The notes beneath the pieces are model-generated. The model ran no database searches. It was not told the origin of the DNA and worked only from the letters and a program-made list of their open reading frames with translations. The position numbers and the translations under genes are program-made. From Alcaligenes faecalis (GTDB taxonomy: Bacteria; Pseudomonadota; Gammaproteobacteria; Burkholderiales; Burkholderiaceae_B), in contig NZ_CP023667.1 of assembly GCF_002443155.1 (NCBI RefSeq), positions 1,054,001 through 1,118,000 on the forward strand: 64,000 nt of DNA, in the 5' to 3' direction. Shown here piece by piece: positions 27,405 to 34,923 of this stretch. The first letter of the stretch is position 1. Each line of letters starts with the position of its first letter.

Positions 27405-28250
27405 TCATGTGTATCTGGCTTCAGCCGTCAGTTTCATCAGCTTTTCTTCGTCCACTACATTCAACGTTCCTGGGTGAAGGTATCGGCGGGACCACTCGGC
27501 TAGAAGCTGCTTGATGCCCCTTAGCGCAGCCAGAACAAGCTCTTGCTCATCTGCTTCCGGGTTCCGGTCGATGACATCCTTCACGGATGTTCCAAGACAC
27601 CCGAAGAATTCCAGTTTATTGAAGTAATTCAATATCCCATGGGCATCATTCTTCAGCCGCTCGAAGGTCGCATGCAGGGCACCTGCGTGACGCGTCATGA
27701 TCGCCGTGTCGGAATCCCGCAGGTACCGTAAGGCCACGACATCCTCAGTGGGTTCCATGATGACGGTACCGGCACCACGCCAATAGATGGGGTTACGGTG
27801 CGCTCTCTGCCGATTTCGGAAGCGTTCATACGTGTGGCGGTCTTCCTCTTTCAGGAAATCGTCCTGCTCGGCCTCCAACAGGTAGATGATGACATTCGTG
27901 CGAAGCCGGAAGAATCGGACGAACCAGATGTCGTAGTCCAACTTCGCGATGATGTCCGAAAGCCGCTCCTTTCGCTTCTCCACGGCCATTAAGACCTGAT
28001 AGAAACCATCATCTTCCAACAGCTCAGAAAGCCGCTCGGTGATCTTCACCCGAAGCTTGGAGTGACGATCATACAGGTTTAGTTCGGAGATAATTTCCAC
28101 ACGGTTCTGCTCGGCAATTTCCCGAAAATGGGATTCGAAATGCCCCCAGTGATCGGCCAGCCGATTCGACGTTTTGAACTGCCTGTGGATGGCATTTACG
28201 AACCGGTCCACAGCCTGCTTGTAGAGCGCGACAAGGTTTTTGTCCGGCAT
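27405..28250 (-). CDS. Uncharacterised 281-residue protein next to integrase
   Basis: I do not recognise this family. It is mainly helical and charged, with no signal peptide or membrane segment. Central segments include YDIWFVRFFRLRTNVIIYLL (about 105-125) and RFRNRQRAHRNPIYWRGAGT (about 143-162). It starts 28 bp after the integrase stop on the same strand, so the two are probably co-transcribed. As the only element gene without an obvious mobility or regulatory role, it is a candidate cargo gene (for example defence or exclusion), but nothing in the sequence proves this. Confidence 0.75.
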   Translation of the reverse strand: MPDKNLVALYKQAVDRFVNAIHRQFKTSNRLADHWGHFESHFREIAEQNRVEIISELNLYDRHSKLRVKITERLSELLEDDGFYQVLMAVEKRKERLSDIIAKLDYDIWFVRFFRLRTNVIIYLLEAEQDDFLKEEDRHTYERFRNRQRAHRNPIYWRGAGTVIMEPTEDVVALRYLRDSDTAIMTRHAGALHATFERLKNDAHGILNYFNKLEFFGCLGTSVKDVIDRNPEADEQELVLAALRGIKQLLAEWSRRYLHPGTLNVVDEEKLMKLTAEARYT

Positions 28251-28278
28251 TCACTCCCCCTTCCTGTTCAAAATCCCT

Positions 28279-29535
28279 TTACGGCAGAAAGCCCGCATTT
28301 CTCATTTCCACTGAAGAGAATGTCGCGGCAATATTCTTCATTCTGCTGTCCAACACTCGGCCAGAAACATTCGACACATAATCGGACACGGAATTGGTGG
28401 CTGCCAACAGAGTGTCGTTGCTCAAATGCGCGTACCGCTGGGTGGTCTTCACATTCGAGTGGCCCAGTATTTTCTGAACTTCATAAATGGATCTTCCCTG
28501 GTTTACCAGAAAGCTCGCGTAGCTGTGACGTAGGTCATGCAGCCGAACATCCCCAATACCTGCATCCTTCCGGACTCGATTCCATGCATGAAAGATATTG
28601 ACGTATGGCTGCATCGTCGCGGGATTAAAGAAGATGTAGTCCACACCTGGAACGCGATCAACATTGCGAAGCAGTTGAATTGCGCCAGTGGATAACGGAA
28701 CGTATCGCGTGATACCGCTCTTGTTGAATTCAATGCGCCAGATTCGGTTCTGAAAATCGATATCGCACCACTTCGCGCCCAACACTTCATTGCGTCGTGC
28801 GCCAGTGAGGATCAGCATGACGATGATTTCCTTGATCCTGGGATGGTCAGACCCATCCAGTTCGGCAATCAGTCTGCGTAGTTCTTCATTGCTCAAATAC
28901 CGGTCGCGCAAATTGTTTTCCCGCAGCTTGCGAACCGCAGAGATCGGATTGGATGCCACACCCTGAATTTCCCACTCCAGAGCACAGCTGAAAGTTCTGT
29001 GTGCGACATTCAGCATGCGATTGGTTGACGATGGTTTCAGGCGCTTCTCTTCCCGATGCTGCCGCAACAATTCGATAGCGTGCTGCTTCCTGATTTCGTC
29101 CATGTACAGCCCGCCCAAGACAGGCAGGATATGCAGCCGCAATTGCGCCTCATCAACCCGCCAACTACGTTTGTGGGTCTTCATGTAAGGCAGATAGCGC
29201 TTCAGGATGAAATCGCGATAGGTCGGGACGGTTCTGCGCTGGTTCTTTTCAACGAAAGGATCGTCACCCAGACTCAGGCGAGCCAGTAGTTCCTTTGCTT
29301 TGTTCCTCGCGTCTGCCAATGACATGATTCCTGCATCGGCAAATCTCTTTTCCTTCGTACGGCCATGCGTATCCACATACCGGATGTAGTAGGAACGACG
29401 CCCACTGTCCGAAGCCTTGATGAGTAGCCCAGGAAGCCGTGTGTCAAAATAATCGATCCTGCGCTTACCTGTCGGGCACAGCATGGAGTCGACAACTTGT
29501 TGGGTCAGTAATGTACGAGGCAGAGGCAGAATCAC
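28279..29535 (-). CDS. Tyrosine-type site-specific integrase
   Basis: 418 residues, full length. An N-terminal DUF4102-like arm-binding domain (DYFDTRLPGLLIKASDSGRR) is followed by a core-binding SAM-like domain (about 100-205) and the catalytic domain. The catalytic set is complete: R247 in LTGARRNEV, H333 and R336 in HDLRHSYASF, H359 in LGHSNV, and Y368 in RYAHLS. P4-like integrases of this type normally use tRNA genes; here the nearest candidate target is the flagellin gene. It is divergent from a small XRE regulator across a 69-bp region with a palindromic operator. Confidence 0.95.
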   Translation of the reverse strand: MILPLPRTLLTQQVVDSMLCPTGKRRIDYFDTRLPGLLIKASDSGRRSYYIRYVDTHGRTKEKRFADAGIMSLADARNKAKELLARLSLGDDPFVEKNQRRTVPTYRDFILKRYLPYMKTHKRSWRVDEAQLRLHILPVLGGLYMDEIRKQHAIELLRQHREEKRLKPSSTNRMLNVAHRTFSCALEWEIQGVASNPISAVRKLRENNLRDRYLSNEELRRLIAELDGSDHPRIKEIIVMLILTGARRNEVLGAKWCDIDFQNRIWRIEFNKSGITRYVPLSTGAIQLLRNVDRVPGVDYIFFNPATMQPYVNIFHAWNRVRKDAGIGDVRLHDLRHSYASFLVNQGRSIYEVQKILGHSNVKTTQRYAHLSNDTLLAATNSVSDYVSNVSGRVLDSRMKNIAATFSSVEMRNAGFLP

Positions 29536-29549
29536 ACAGAACCAATAAC

Positions 29550-29564
29550 GATACTAATAGTATC
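29550..29564. promoter_or_regulatory. Palindromic operator between integrase and XRE regulator
   Basis: A perfect palindrome GATACT-AAT-AGTATC in the 69 bp separating the divergent integrase and XRE genes. It sits where the two promoters would lie, with TAGTAT about 12 bp further towards the XRE gene as a possible -10. It fits an operator for the adjacent regulator, which would control integrase expression and its own. Confidence 0.55.
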
Positions 29565-29604
29565 ATTTAATGCATGTTTAGTATAGGACACGATTCAGAT
29601 TGCA

Positions 29605-29922
29605 ATGACATCAACAGACGATAAAACGCAGACTCGGATTGCCCTGGTAATGCGGTCGGTTCGTTCGGCCCTTGGATATAACCAAGTCCAGTTTGCCGAA
29701 TTGATCGGCAGCTCCAAGCCCACGATTGCTCGAATCGAAACGCTTGAAATGCCGATGAAGGACGAGCTTTACAGCCGTATGGTCGAACGTCTCGATGAAT
29801 TCGGTATCAAGATTGATTCCAATCTGGACGGCGTGAGCCTGCATTTTGATGAGCGGGCCATCGCAGTCCTGGAAGGCAGGTTGCACGACACAGCCCTTAG
29901 ACGGCCCGACCGGAAGAAATAG
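29605..29922 (+). CDS. Small XRE-family (Cro/CI-like) regulator
   Basis: 105 residues with one HTH_3 domain at about 13-65 (RSALGYNQVQFAELIGSSKP then TIARIETLEMPMKDELYS), and a short tail containing FGIKIDSNLDGVSLHFDERA. It is divergent from the integrase and is the likely repressor acting at the palindrome between them. No partner toxin is found next to it, so an antitoxin role is less likely. Confidence 0.85.
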   Translation: MTSTDDKTQTRIALVMRSVRSALGYNQVQFAELIGSSKPTIARIETLEMPMKDELYSRMVERLDEFGIKIDSNLDGVSLHFDERAIAVLEGRLHDTALRRPDRKK

Positions 29923-30174
29923 TCTCTTCCCAAAACAGACACCTTGGGTGCCGTGACGGATCAGAACTAGGTTTGGGCAACGTAGAAAGCCCGTAGAAAA
30001 CTTGCCGACAAAGACGGCTAACAAGTCATTGATTCTTATCGTACCTGCGTCAAATCTGTACGGTCGGAATCCTCGACTTTCGTCGACAAGCCGTAGTCAC
30101 AGAGTAGTAATTTCTGGAAATCGGAGTAAAAACCTTGTTTTTCTCATTATTATCAGCGGCTTACGGGGAGCGTT
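29923..30174. other. Non-coding right arm of the element
   Basis: 252 bp without a gene, running up to the second direct repeat. It contains a short TCGAC/GTCGA inverted repeat and two copies of CGTAGAAA about 12 bp apart (in the CGTAGAAAGCCCGTAGAAAA stretch), which could be integrase arm sites. The last bases (30155-30166) happen to spell SGLR in one frame, the residues just before codon 37 in flagellin, then eight extra bases break the frame. Confidence 0.45.
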
Positions 30175-30209
30175 ATCAACAGCGCCAAGGATGACGCTGC
30201 TGGTCAAGC
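30175..30209 (+). repeat. Candidate attR core (direct repeat copy 2, start of flagellin remnant)
   Basis: Second copy of the 35-bp block, with T instead of C at the one variable base. Flagellin homology starts exactly at its first base: immediately upstream the sequence is unrelated non-coding DNA. This sharp boundary, together with the in-frame relation to codon 37 of fliC, is the main evidence for site-specific insertion. Confidence 0.6.
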
Positions 30210-31350
30210 TATCGCCAACCGCTTCACCGCCAACATCAAGGGTCTGACCCAGGCTACCCGTAACGCCAACGACGGTATCTCCATCGCTCAGACGACTGAA
30301 GGCGCGTTGAACGAAGTCAACAACAACCTACAGCGTATCCGTGAACTGACTGTTCAGGCTGCCAACGGCTCGAATTCGAGCGACGACCTGCAGTCCATTC
30401 AGAACGAAATTCAAGAGCGACTGAATGAAATCGACCGCGTGTCCAACGAAACCCAGTTCAACGGAAAGTACGTACTGGGCAAGGATGGTGGCAGCCTGAC
30501 TATTCAAGTTGGTGCTCACGATAACCAGACCATTACCATTGATTTGAAGGAAATCAATGCCAGCACCCTGGGACTGAACGGTTTCTCCGTAGCCAGCTCG
30601 CAGCCTAAACTGGGCGAAGCGATCACGGAAGTTGGTGATGGCAGTGGTGCTCCCGCAAAACCCGACTTCGCTGCAGCATTGACCACGTTGAATAGTGAGC
30701 TGGGGCTGACTGGTGATAAAGCCTTAACCGCTGATGACGTTAGCCTGCACAACGTGCAAGCTGCTAACGGCGCTCCAACGGGTAAGTACGCCTTGAAAGT
30801 CGGTAACGATAGCTATCTGGCAGAAGTTTCTGATACCGGTGCGGTGACTCTGGTGGAAACAGAGGTCGAGATCACTGACAATAGCTTGGCTGCTGGAACT
30901 ACTGTAGATCTTGGTGACACCTTGATCAAGCTTGCGGTTGATAGCAGCGGCGCAACGGTTGGTACAGTCAACTACCAAGGACAGGCATATCAAACAGCCG
31001 CCCTTGATGACACGGCTACCAGCATCACCATCGCTGCTGATGGTACCAGCGCTAATGCGGTTACTGGTGCAGCGACCGCAAACCCCTTGGCAGCACTGGA
31101 CGACGCTCTGCAACAAGTCGACGACCTCCGCAGCCACCTAGGTGCAATCCAGAACCGTTTCGAGTCCACGATCGCTAATCTGAGCAACACGGTTACCAAC
31201 CTGTCCGCGGCTCGTTCGCGTATTGAAGACGCCGACTACGCCACCGAAGTCTCCAACATGACTCGTGCGCAGATCCTGCAGCAGGCAGGCACCTCGGTTC
31301 TGGCACAAGCCAACCAGGTTCCACAGACTGTGCTGTCGCTGTTGCGTTAA
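30175..31350 (+). pseudogene. Flagellin lacking its first 36 codons (displaced, silent 3' part)
   Basis: 391 codons, in frame and without stops from [17 protein letters not shown] to QTVLSLLR. It has no start codon at the proper place, no ribosome-binding site, and no sigma-28 site upstream. The internal ATG-like starts would give a protein lacking D0. D1 ([24 protein letters not shown] region) and the C-terminal D1/D0 are well conserved, while the centre (about residues 100-300 of the rebuilt protein) is larger and different from fliC. Joined to codons 1-36 of fliC it would give a 427-residue flagellin. The lack of decay suggests recent insertion or occasional re-joining. Confidence 0.85.
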
Positions 31351-31409
31351 TTCGCAAGCTCGGCAAAACTTCCCTGTAGCATTACGGGAAGCAAGTCTGG
31401 CAAGACAAG

Positions 31410-31441
31410 CCGCTCATCCTGGCAACGGGGTGAGCGGTTTT
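31410..31441 (+). terminator. Intrinsic terminator after flagellin remnant
   Basis: Stem CCGCTCA/TGAGCGG (31410-31416 and 31431-31437) followed by TTTT. It lies 60 bp after the flagellin stop and is probably the original fliC terminator of the host. Confidence 0.75.
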
Positions 31442-31471
31442 CAGTATCTGGAGTATTCGTGGGGAATAACG

Positions 31472-31660
31472 ATGAATGAAAACGACCACCGCCTTGTCAT
31501 GACCGAACTCGATACGCTGAAGCAGCAGGTCGCTAGCACTATTCAGAAATTTGAAGCCACCGGCTTTGCCGCCATTTTGAAAGACGACTATGTGGCCTTA
31601 CATAACCTGGAGCACCGCATCACGGAAATGCATCTGGCGTATACGCACGCAATAGCCTGA
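31472..31660 (+). CDS. Small helical protein downstream of flagellin, unknown
   Basis: 62 residues, starting MNENDHRLVMTELDTLKQQV, with GGGGAA 7 bases before the ATG. It is predicted to be a helical hairpin and has no signal peptide or recognised motif. A longer frame from 31265 overlaps the flagellin end and is rejected. Its position just behind the flagellin terminator and its GC-rich codon use suggest native chromosomal DNA. Confidence 0.55.
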   Translation: MNENDHRLVMTELDTLKQQVASTIQKFEATGFAAILKDDYVALHNLEHRITEMHLAYTHAIA

Positions 31661-31801
31661 ACACGGTTGGATTTGTGCTACATGAATCTCCTGAAGCGCA
31701 GATTAAGCAGTTCAAAATCGTAATAGGCTATCGTGTACTAACTGAATACCTATCAGTTGACCGAAGTTCACTGTTGTTCTCGATAAAGAGCTGGAACCAT
31801 T

Positions 31802-33007
31802 ATGAATAAGAATAAGCTAATATTTGAGGAAGGACTCCTTCCCTCCGGGACATATCTTATCAATAAGGACGAGTTCCTATCTGAGTTTTGTAGCGATTCT
31901 AAAAAGAATATGGGTCACTATCGGGAATCTGCTCGCTCAGATTTTTATAAGCCGTTTTTAGACATATTTGAATGGGCCGAAGAGGCCGGCGCAACTTCGA
32001 TCGTTGTTGGCGGATCTTTTATCTCCAAAAAGGAAAATTCCGGAGATATGGATATAGTGATTTTCTTCGCTAAATCATCTCAGGTTCCTCATGGACGAGA
32101 AAGATACGATATAAATGGGATCATGCTGAATGTGCAATTATTGGCTGAGGATCAACCATCTATAGCAAAGGCTTATCTCGAATTGCTATCAACAACCAGA
32201 TTCGGAGTGAAGCACGGTTTGGTACAAATTAAGTTTCATACAACTGTACAGACCCACTATAGCCCCGCAGACTCATCTGAAAACTTGGAGATCGTCAAAG
32301 TTGCCTACTTAGGGCGACGTTGGTCCCAGCAACAAACCACAAAAGGAATTCTTGTACCTATACATGGTATCCGGACGCATGCAGAAGAATGGTTACCACG
32401 CCTTTGTCTTTCGGCCAGTACGTCGGGGTGGGCTGTGGCACCATATGTGTACGGTTACAGAGGGGCCAATGTACTGCGCACTGAGACCCAAAAGGCAGAA
32501 ATTGTCGAAGGCTTCCGGAATTGGTTGACGGAGATCCGTAGGCTTTACACCGGTCCCATTTCCATTGTGGCGCACTCCTTTGGAACTTACGTGGTAGGGC
32601 GCTATCTCTGTGTGGCAGACGATATATCAGAAAAATTTGATTGCGTCATCCTTTGCGGGTCGATCCTTAACCCCAATTTCAACTGGGATGATCTCCTTGA
32701 TCGGGCTGTCGTTGGGCAAGTATTAAACACTATTTCAGCTAATGACGAGTGGGTGAAATACCTCCCTGACGGTGGTATACCTTTCCTTGCAAAGGATGCA
32801 TTGTATGGAAATGCAGGTACGTCTGGCTTCACTTGCAAACATCCCCGGTTTTATGAAATAAGCAGCTCATTACTGACCCACAACAATGTATTTCGGGATG
32901 ACGTAGTAATGACGCAATGGCTGCCTTTCATGGAGGCGTCCAAGGGAAGTCTCGAGCGAGAAAATTATAAGCTTATGCTGGAACGTATTAAGGCGGAGAG
33001 CTTGTGA
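31802..33007 (+). CDS. Fusion of DUF6932-like nucleotidyltransferase and alpha/beta hydrolase
   Basis: 401 residues with two parts. Residues about 10-150 resemble a minimal polymerase-beta-type nucleotidyltransferase: VVGGSFISKKENSGDMDIVI (68-87) carries the GGS loop and the D82-x-D84 pair, and the wording is close to the DUF6932 pattern. Residues about 180-390 look like a serine hydrolase: VPIHGIRTHAEEW (oxyanion His-Gly) and ISIVAHSFGTYVVGRYL with nucleophile S259; D and H partners probably lie near 286-300 and 360-365. The gene is AT-rich and lies in an accessory patch beside conjugative-element debris and an Abi gene. A defence or toxin role is inference. No partner gene is visible. Confidence 0.7.
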   Translation: MNKNKLIFEEGLLPSGTYLINKDEFLSEFCSDSKKNMGHYRESARSDFYKPFLDIFEWAEEAGATSIVVGGSFISKKENSGDMDIVIFFAKSSQVPHGRERYDINGIMLNVQLLAEDQPSIAKAYLELLSTTRFGVKHGLVQIKFHTTVQTHYSPADSSENLEIVKVAYLGRRWSQQQTTKGILVPIHGIRTHAEEWLPRLCLSASTSGWAVAPYVYGYRGANVLRTETQKAEIVEGFRNWLTEIRRLYTGPISIVAHSFGTYVVGRYLCVADDISEKFDCVILCGSILNPNFNWDDLLDRAVVGQVLNTISANDEWVKYLPDGGIPFLAKDALYGNAGTSGFTCKHPRFYEISSSLLTHNNVFRDDVVMTQWLPFMEASKGSLERENYKLMLERIKAESL

Positions 33008-33293
33008 GTGGGTCAATTAGAGTAGCCTGATTACGAACAGTGGCCTTGTTCAAACCTTGCTTAAGAGATCCTTTTGGTCGAGTGTATTATTGAACTTATG
33101 ATAAACCGCCGAATTTCACTTGTTCCTCATCCATCCCAGATTCCGACCGTGCTAGGCCCCTAATCCGGTCAACCTCAACTTCACATTTCCCGCAGCATCC
33201 ACTCTGACTCTTGTCCATCATAGCGTCATGACTACTTCGGCATGACGCTATGTGTTTCTTTCTCGCTCCCTTTCTTTTCTGGCTGTTGCAGCC
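33008..33293. other. Intergenic accessory DNA with long perfect hairpin
   Basis: No convincing gene. A perfect 12-bp inverted repeat CATAGCGTCATG/CATGACGCTATG lies at 33219-33252 around a 10-base loop, followed by a T/C-rich tract on the plus strand (TGTTTCTTTCTCGCTCCC), which could end the upstream transcript. On the minus strand a 41-codon frame (33096-33221) encodes a short CCGKC-containing peptide of unknown status. Confidence 0.5.
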
Positions 33294-33513
33294 ATGAACG
33301 CCGCCCAACTGATTGCCTTTCAGGCTAGTGGCGGTTTTACGCCGTCTGTGCTGGCGGCTACGGCCTGGTGAGGCTGGTGTTGCCCTGGTGCTGTTATGGG
33401 GCGTATGGGAGATTCGCACGGTTTATAGCGGCTGGGCCAAATCCATCCATGCTCATCACCCTTATCAGCGCCGGTCATGGCGTAGCCATCGCCAGCGCAT
33501 CACGCATCCCTGA
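33294..33513 (+). pseudogene. Frameshifted integrative-conjugative-element membrane protein (TIGR03758-like)
   Basis: The frame MNAAQLIAFQASGGFTPSVLAATAW stops at TGA (33369-33371). In another frame the expected continuation is VALVLLWGVWEIRTVYSGWA. Together they match the small membrane protein (TIGR03758/DUF3262 type) of ICEclc/PFGI-1-like conjugative elements, broken by a frameshift or small deletion. No neighbouring conjugation genes are intact, so this is debris of a decayed element. Confidence 0.6.
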
Positions 33514-33545
33514 ATTCGGCGGCAGCCGCTGACTTCATTGAAAGC

Positions 33546-33665
33546 ATGCGTGTTTATGAGAGTTATGGGTATGAGGAAGGGGAAGACGATGAGGATGACG
33601 GGATGGAAGACAGGCAGAATATTGACGCGATTCAGCTGATGCAGCTGTCTTATGGGGGAGTCTGA
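33546..33665 (+). other. Acidic peptide fragment, probably remnant
   Basis: A 39-codon frame (MRVYESYGYEEGEDDEDDGM onward) ending SYGGV. The open frame extends a few codons upstream without a good start (AAAADFIES). No Shine-Dalgarno is seen. It may be the C-terminal end of a lost conjugative-element gene. Confidence 0.3.
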
Positions 33666-33747
33666 ACAGGCTGCGGGTGTGAGGTGAGGTTTGAGCTTTC
33701 CCGTGTCGTTTCGTAATGGAGCAAATGCGAAACGGCAGACTCACCGC

Positions 33748-34647
33748 CTATTGCCAGATCGGCAGTTTTTTCCAGTTCGATGGAAATCCCATCGCTGCCA
33801 CAGGTGCGCGGTGGGATTCAATCAGACTTATCAACCGGCTACGCCAGTTATGGCCGGGAGAAACAACGCCCATGCAGTGCAGCATAATGACTAAAGCGTT
33901 ATACAACCGGCGAGAGCCCGGCTGAAACTGCGACTTCAAAGTTGCTGGCTTCCCTTTAGGAAGCAGCGGTGTAATTGTGAACTCTCTGTTCCACAAGCGC
34001 CCGTGGTGAGCGGAAATGTTTCTCACAAACGCCAAGTGATGCAGCCACGACCCAAATACTTTTTCATCCAGACCATAGATGGAAGCAATGGCTCTGCGAA
34101 TAGGCATGGGCTTGAGATTCCCGTACCAGCGCGATAACAGCCCCAGAGACATGACTTCGCATACAGCCCAGAGAGGTGGGAGCGCCTCGGAATAAGTCAT
34201 TTTCAAATGCCTGATGAATACCTCATCAGATCGCTGAACTTCCTTGGTCAACTTGAGAATATTCGACTGCCACCGTCCCGAATCCACCGCAAGAGAAACA
34301 TCTAGGTGAGAGTGCGGGCCGTGCTGATGTGCAAGCTGGTATGCCCATTGGCTCCGAGCTGATACCTCTATGCGTTCAATTGCATCCATAATCAGCAGAC
34401 GCAACTCTCGATCAAAGATGTATAGATTAAGTGCATCCTCGAATCGAATACCGGGATGAAACTGATGAGGGTTATGGTTGGCTTCGAAGGGTAGCCAGTA
34501 AGCGCTCAGACGGTAATAGTTCAGATGCTGAAGGTAGAACTTGGCCGACTCGGGGTCATCGACTCGCATACCACGCTGACGAAGGATGGCAATTTGCTCA
34601 TCGTAGTTCGTGGAGGGTTTTGTGAACGAAGGTCGTGGCGTCGTCAT
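33748..34647 (-). CDS. Abi_2 (AbiD/AbiF) family HEPN protein, putative abortive-infection effector
   Basis: 299 residues. Typical Abi_2 features: the N-terminal [20 protein letters not shown], the [13 protein letters not shown] segment (43-55), the [20 protein letters not shown] region (69-88), and the HEPN RNase-like motif [15 protein letters not shown] (207-221; R209, N210 and H214). Members act as RNA-cleaving or growth-arresting effectors in phage defence. A free-standing hairpin RNA signal is found directly upstream (34696-34759), as reported for abiF-type loci, where the RNA can act with the protein. It lies at the right edge of the accessory patch. Confidence 0.88.
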   Translation of the reverse strand: MTTPRPSFTKPSTNYDEQIAILRQRGMRVDDPESAKFYLQHLNYYRLSAYWLPFEANHNPHQFHPGIRFEDALNLYIFDRELRLLIMDAIERIEVSARSQWAYQLAHQHGPHSHLDVSLAVDSGRWQSNILKLTKEVQRSDEVFIRHLKMTYSEALPPLWAVCEVMSLGLLSRWYGNLKPMPIRRAIASIYGLDEKVFGSWLHHLAFVRNISAHHGRLWNREFTITPLLPKGKPATLKSQFQPGSRRLYNALVIMLHCMGVVSPGHNWRSRLISLIESHRAPVAAMGFPSNWKKLPIWQ

Positions 34648-34695
34648 GTCTGCTCATGCCAGGGAGTGAGCCTACTAACTCGCGATGCTTGGCCC

Positions 34696-34759
34696 AAAAA
34701 AGTAACCCGCCGGTTTGAGGATACGCTTGCGCGCATAGCCTTGGCGGGTTTTGTTACTT
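34696..34759 (-). ncRNA. Putative short structured RNA (abiF-RNA-like) ending in intrinsic terminator
   Basis: Read on the minus strand: AAGTAA, CAAAA bulge, CCCGCC, a loop of about 31 bases, GGCGGG, TTACTT, then TTTT. This is a 12-bp interrupted stem with a terminator tail. A TACAAT -10-like hexamer lies immediately upstream (34767-34762), so a transcript would begin at about the first base of the hairpin and end at the T-run, about 60 nt. The site is 48 bp upstream of the Abi_2 gene and on the same strand. Alternatively it is only a terminator or attenuator. Confidence 0.55.
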
Positions 34760-34923
34760 GCATTGTATCGAATTTCAAGGGTCAGGGATAGCCTCTTGGC
34801 AAGAACGCTTTGAAGCGGTGTTGAGTGCAAGACGTTCCAGCGGTAGCTGGGGACCGTCTATTGACGGCCCCGATCTTCAAAAGCTGAGTCAGGCGGATTC
34901 AAACCGCGAAGCCGCCCTTGCGT

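Larger units (their letters stand above)
24836..30174. mobile_element. Flagellin-targeting integrative element (about 5.3 kb)
   Basis: Bounded by the 35-bp direct repeats at 24836 and 30175. In order it holds a flagellin 3' part (codon 37 to stop) with its terminator, a two-HTH DNA-binding gene (minus), an HUH endonuclease gene (plus), an unknown 281-codon gene and a tyrosine integrase (both minus), a small XRE regulator (plus), and about 250 bp of non-coding arm ending at the second repeat. Removing it by recombination between the repeats would join codon 36 of fliC in frame to the remnant at 30175. There is no capsid, tail or conjugation gene, so it is not a complete phage or conjugative element. 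The boundaries are inferred. Confidence 0.7.

Noticed and set aside
29605..29922. Antitoxin of a toxin-antitoxin pair
   Set aside because: No toxin-like gene is adjacent; the divergent integrase and shared palindrome fit a repressor better.
24728..31350. Two ordinary tandem flagellin genes
   Set aside because: The second lacks start, promoter and first 36 codons, and its homology ends abruptly at the repeat next to an integrase-bearing segment. A plain duplication would not give this boundary, though it is kept as the main alternative.
34780..34923. Possible tRNA or attachment site beside the Abi_2 gene
   Set aside because: No cloverleaf with T-arm and anticodon could be built; only a GGCGG/CCGCC hairpin near the phoX end is present.
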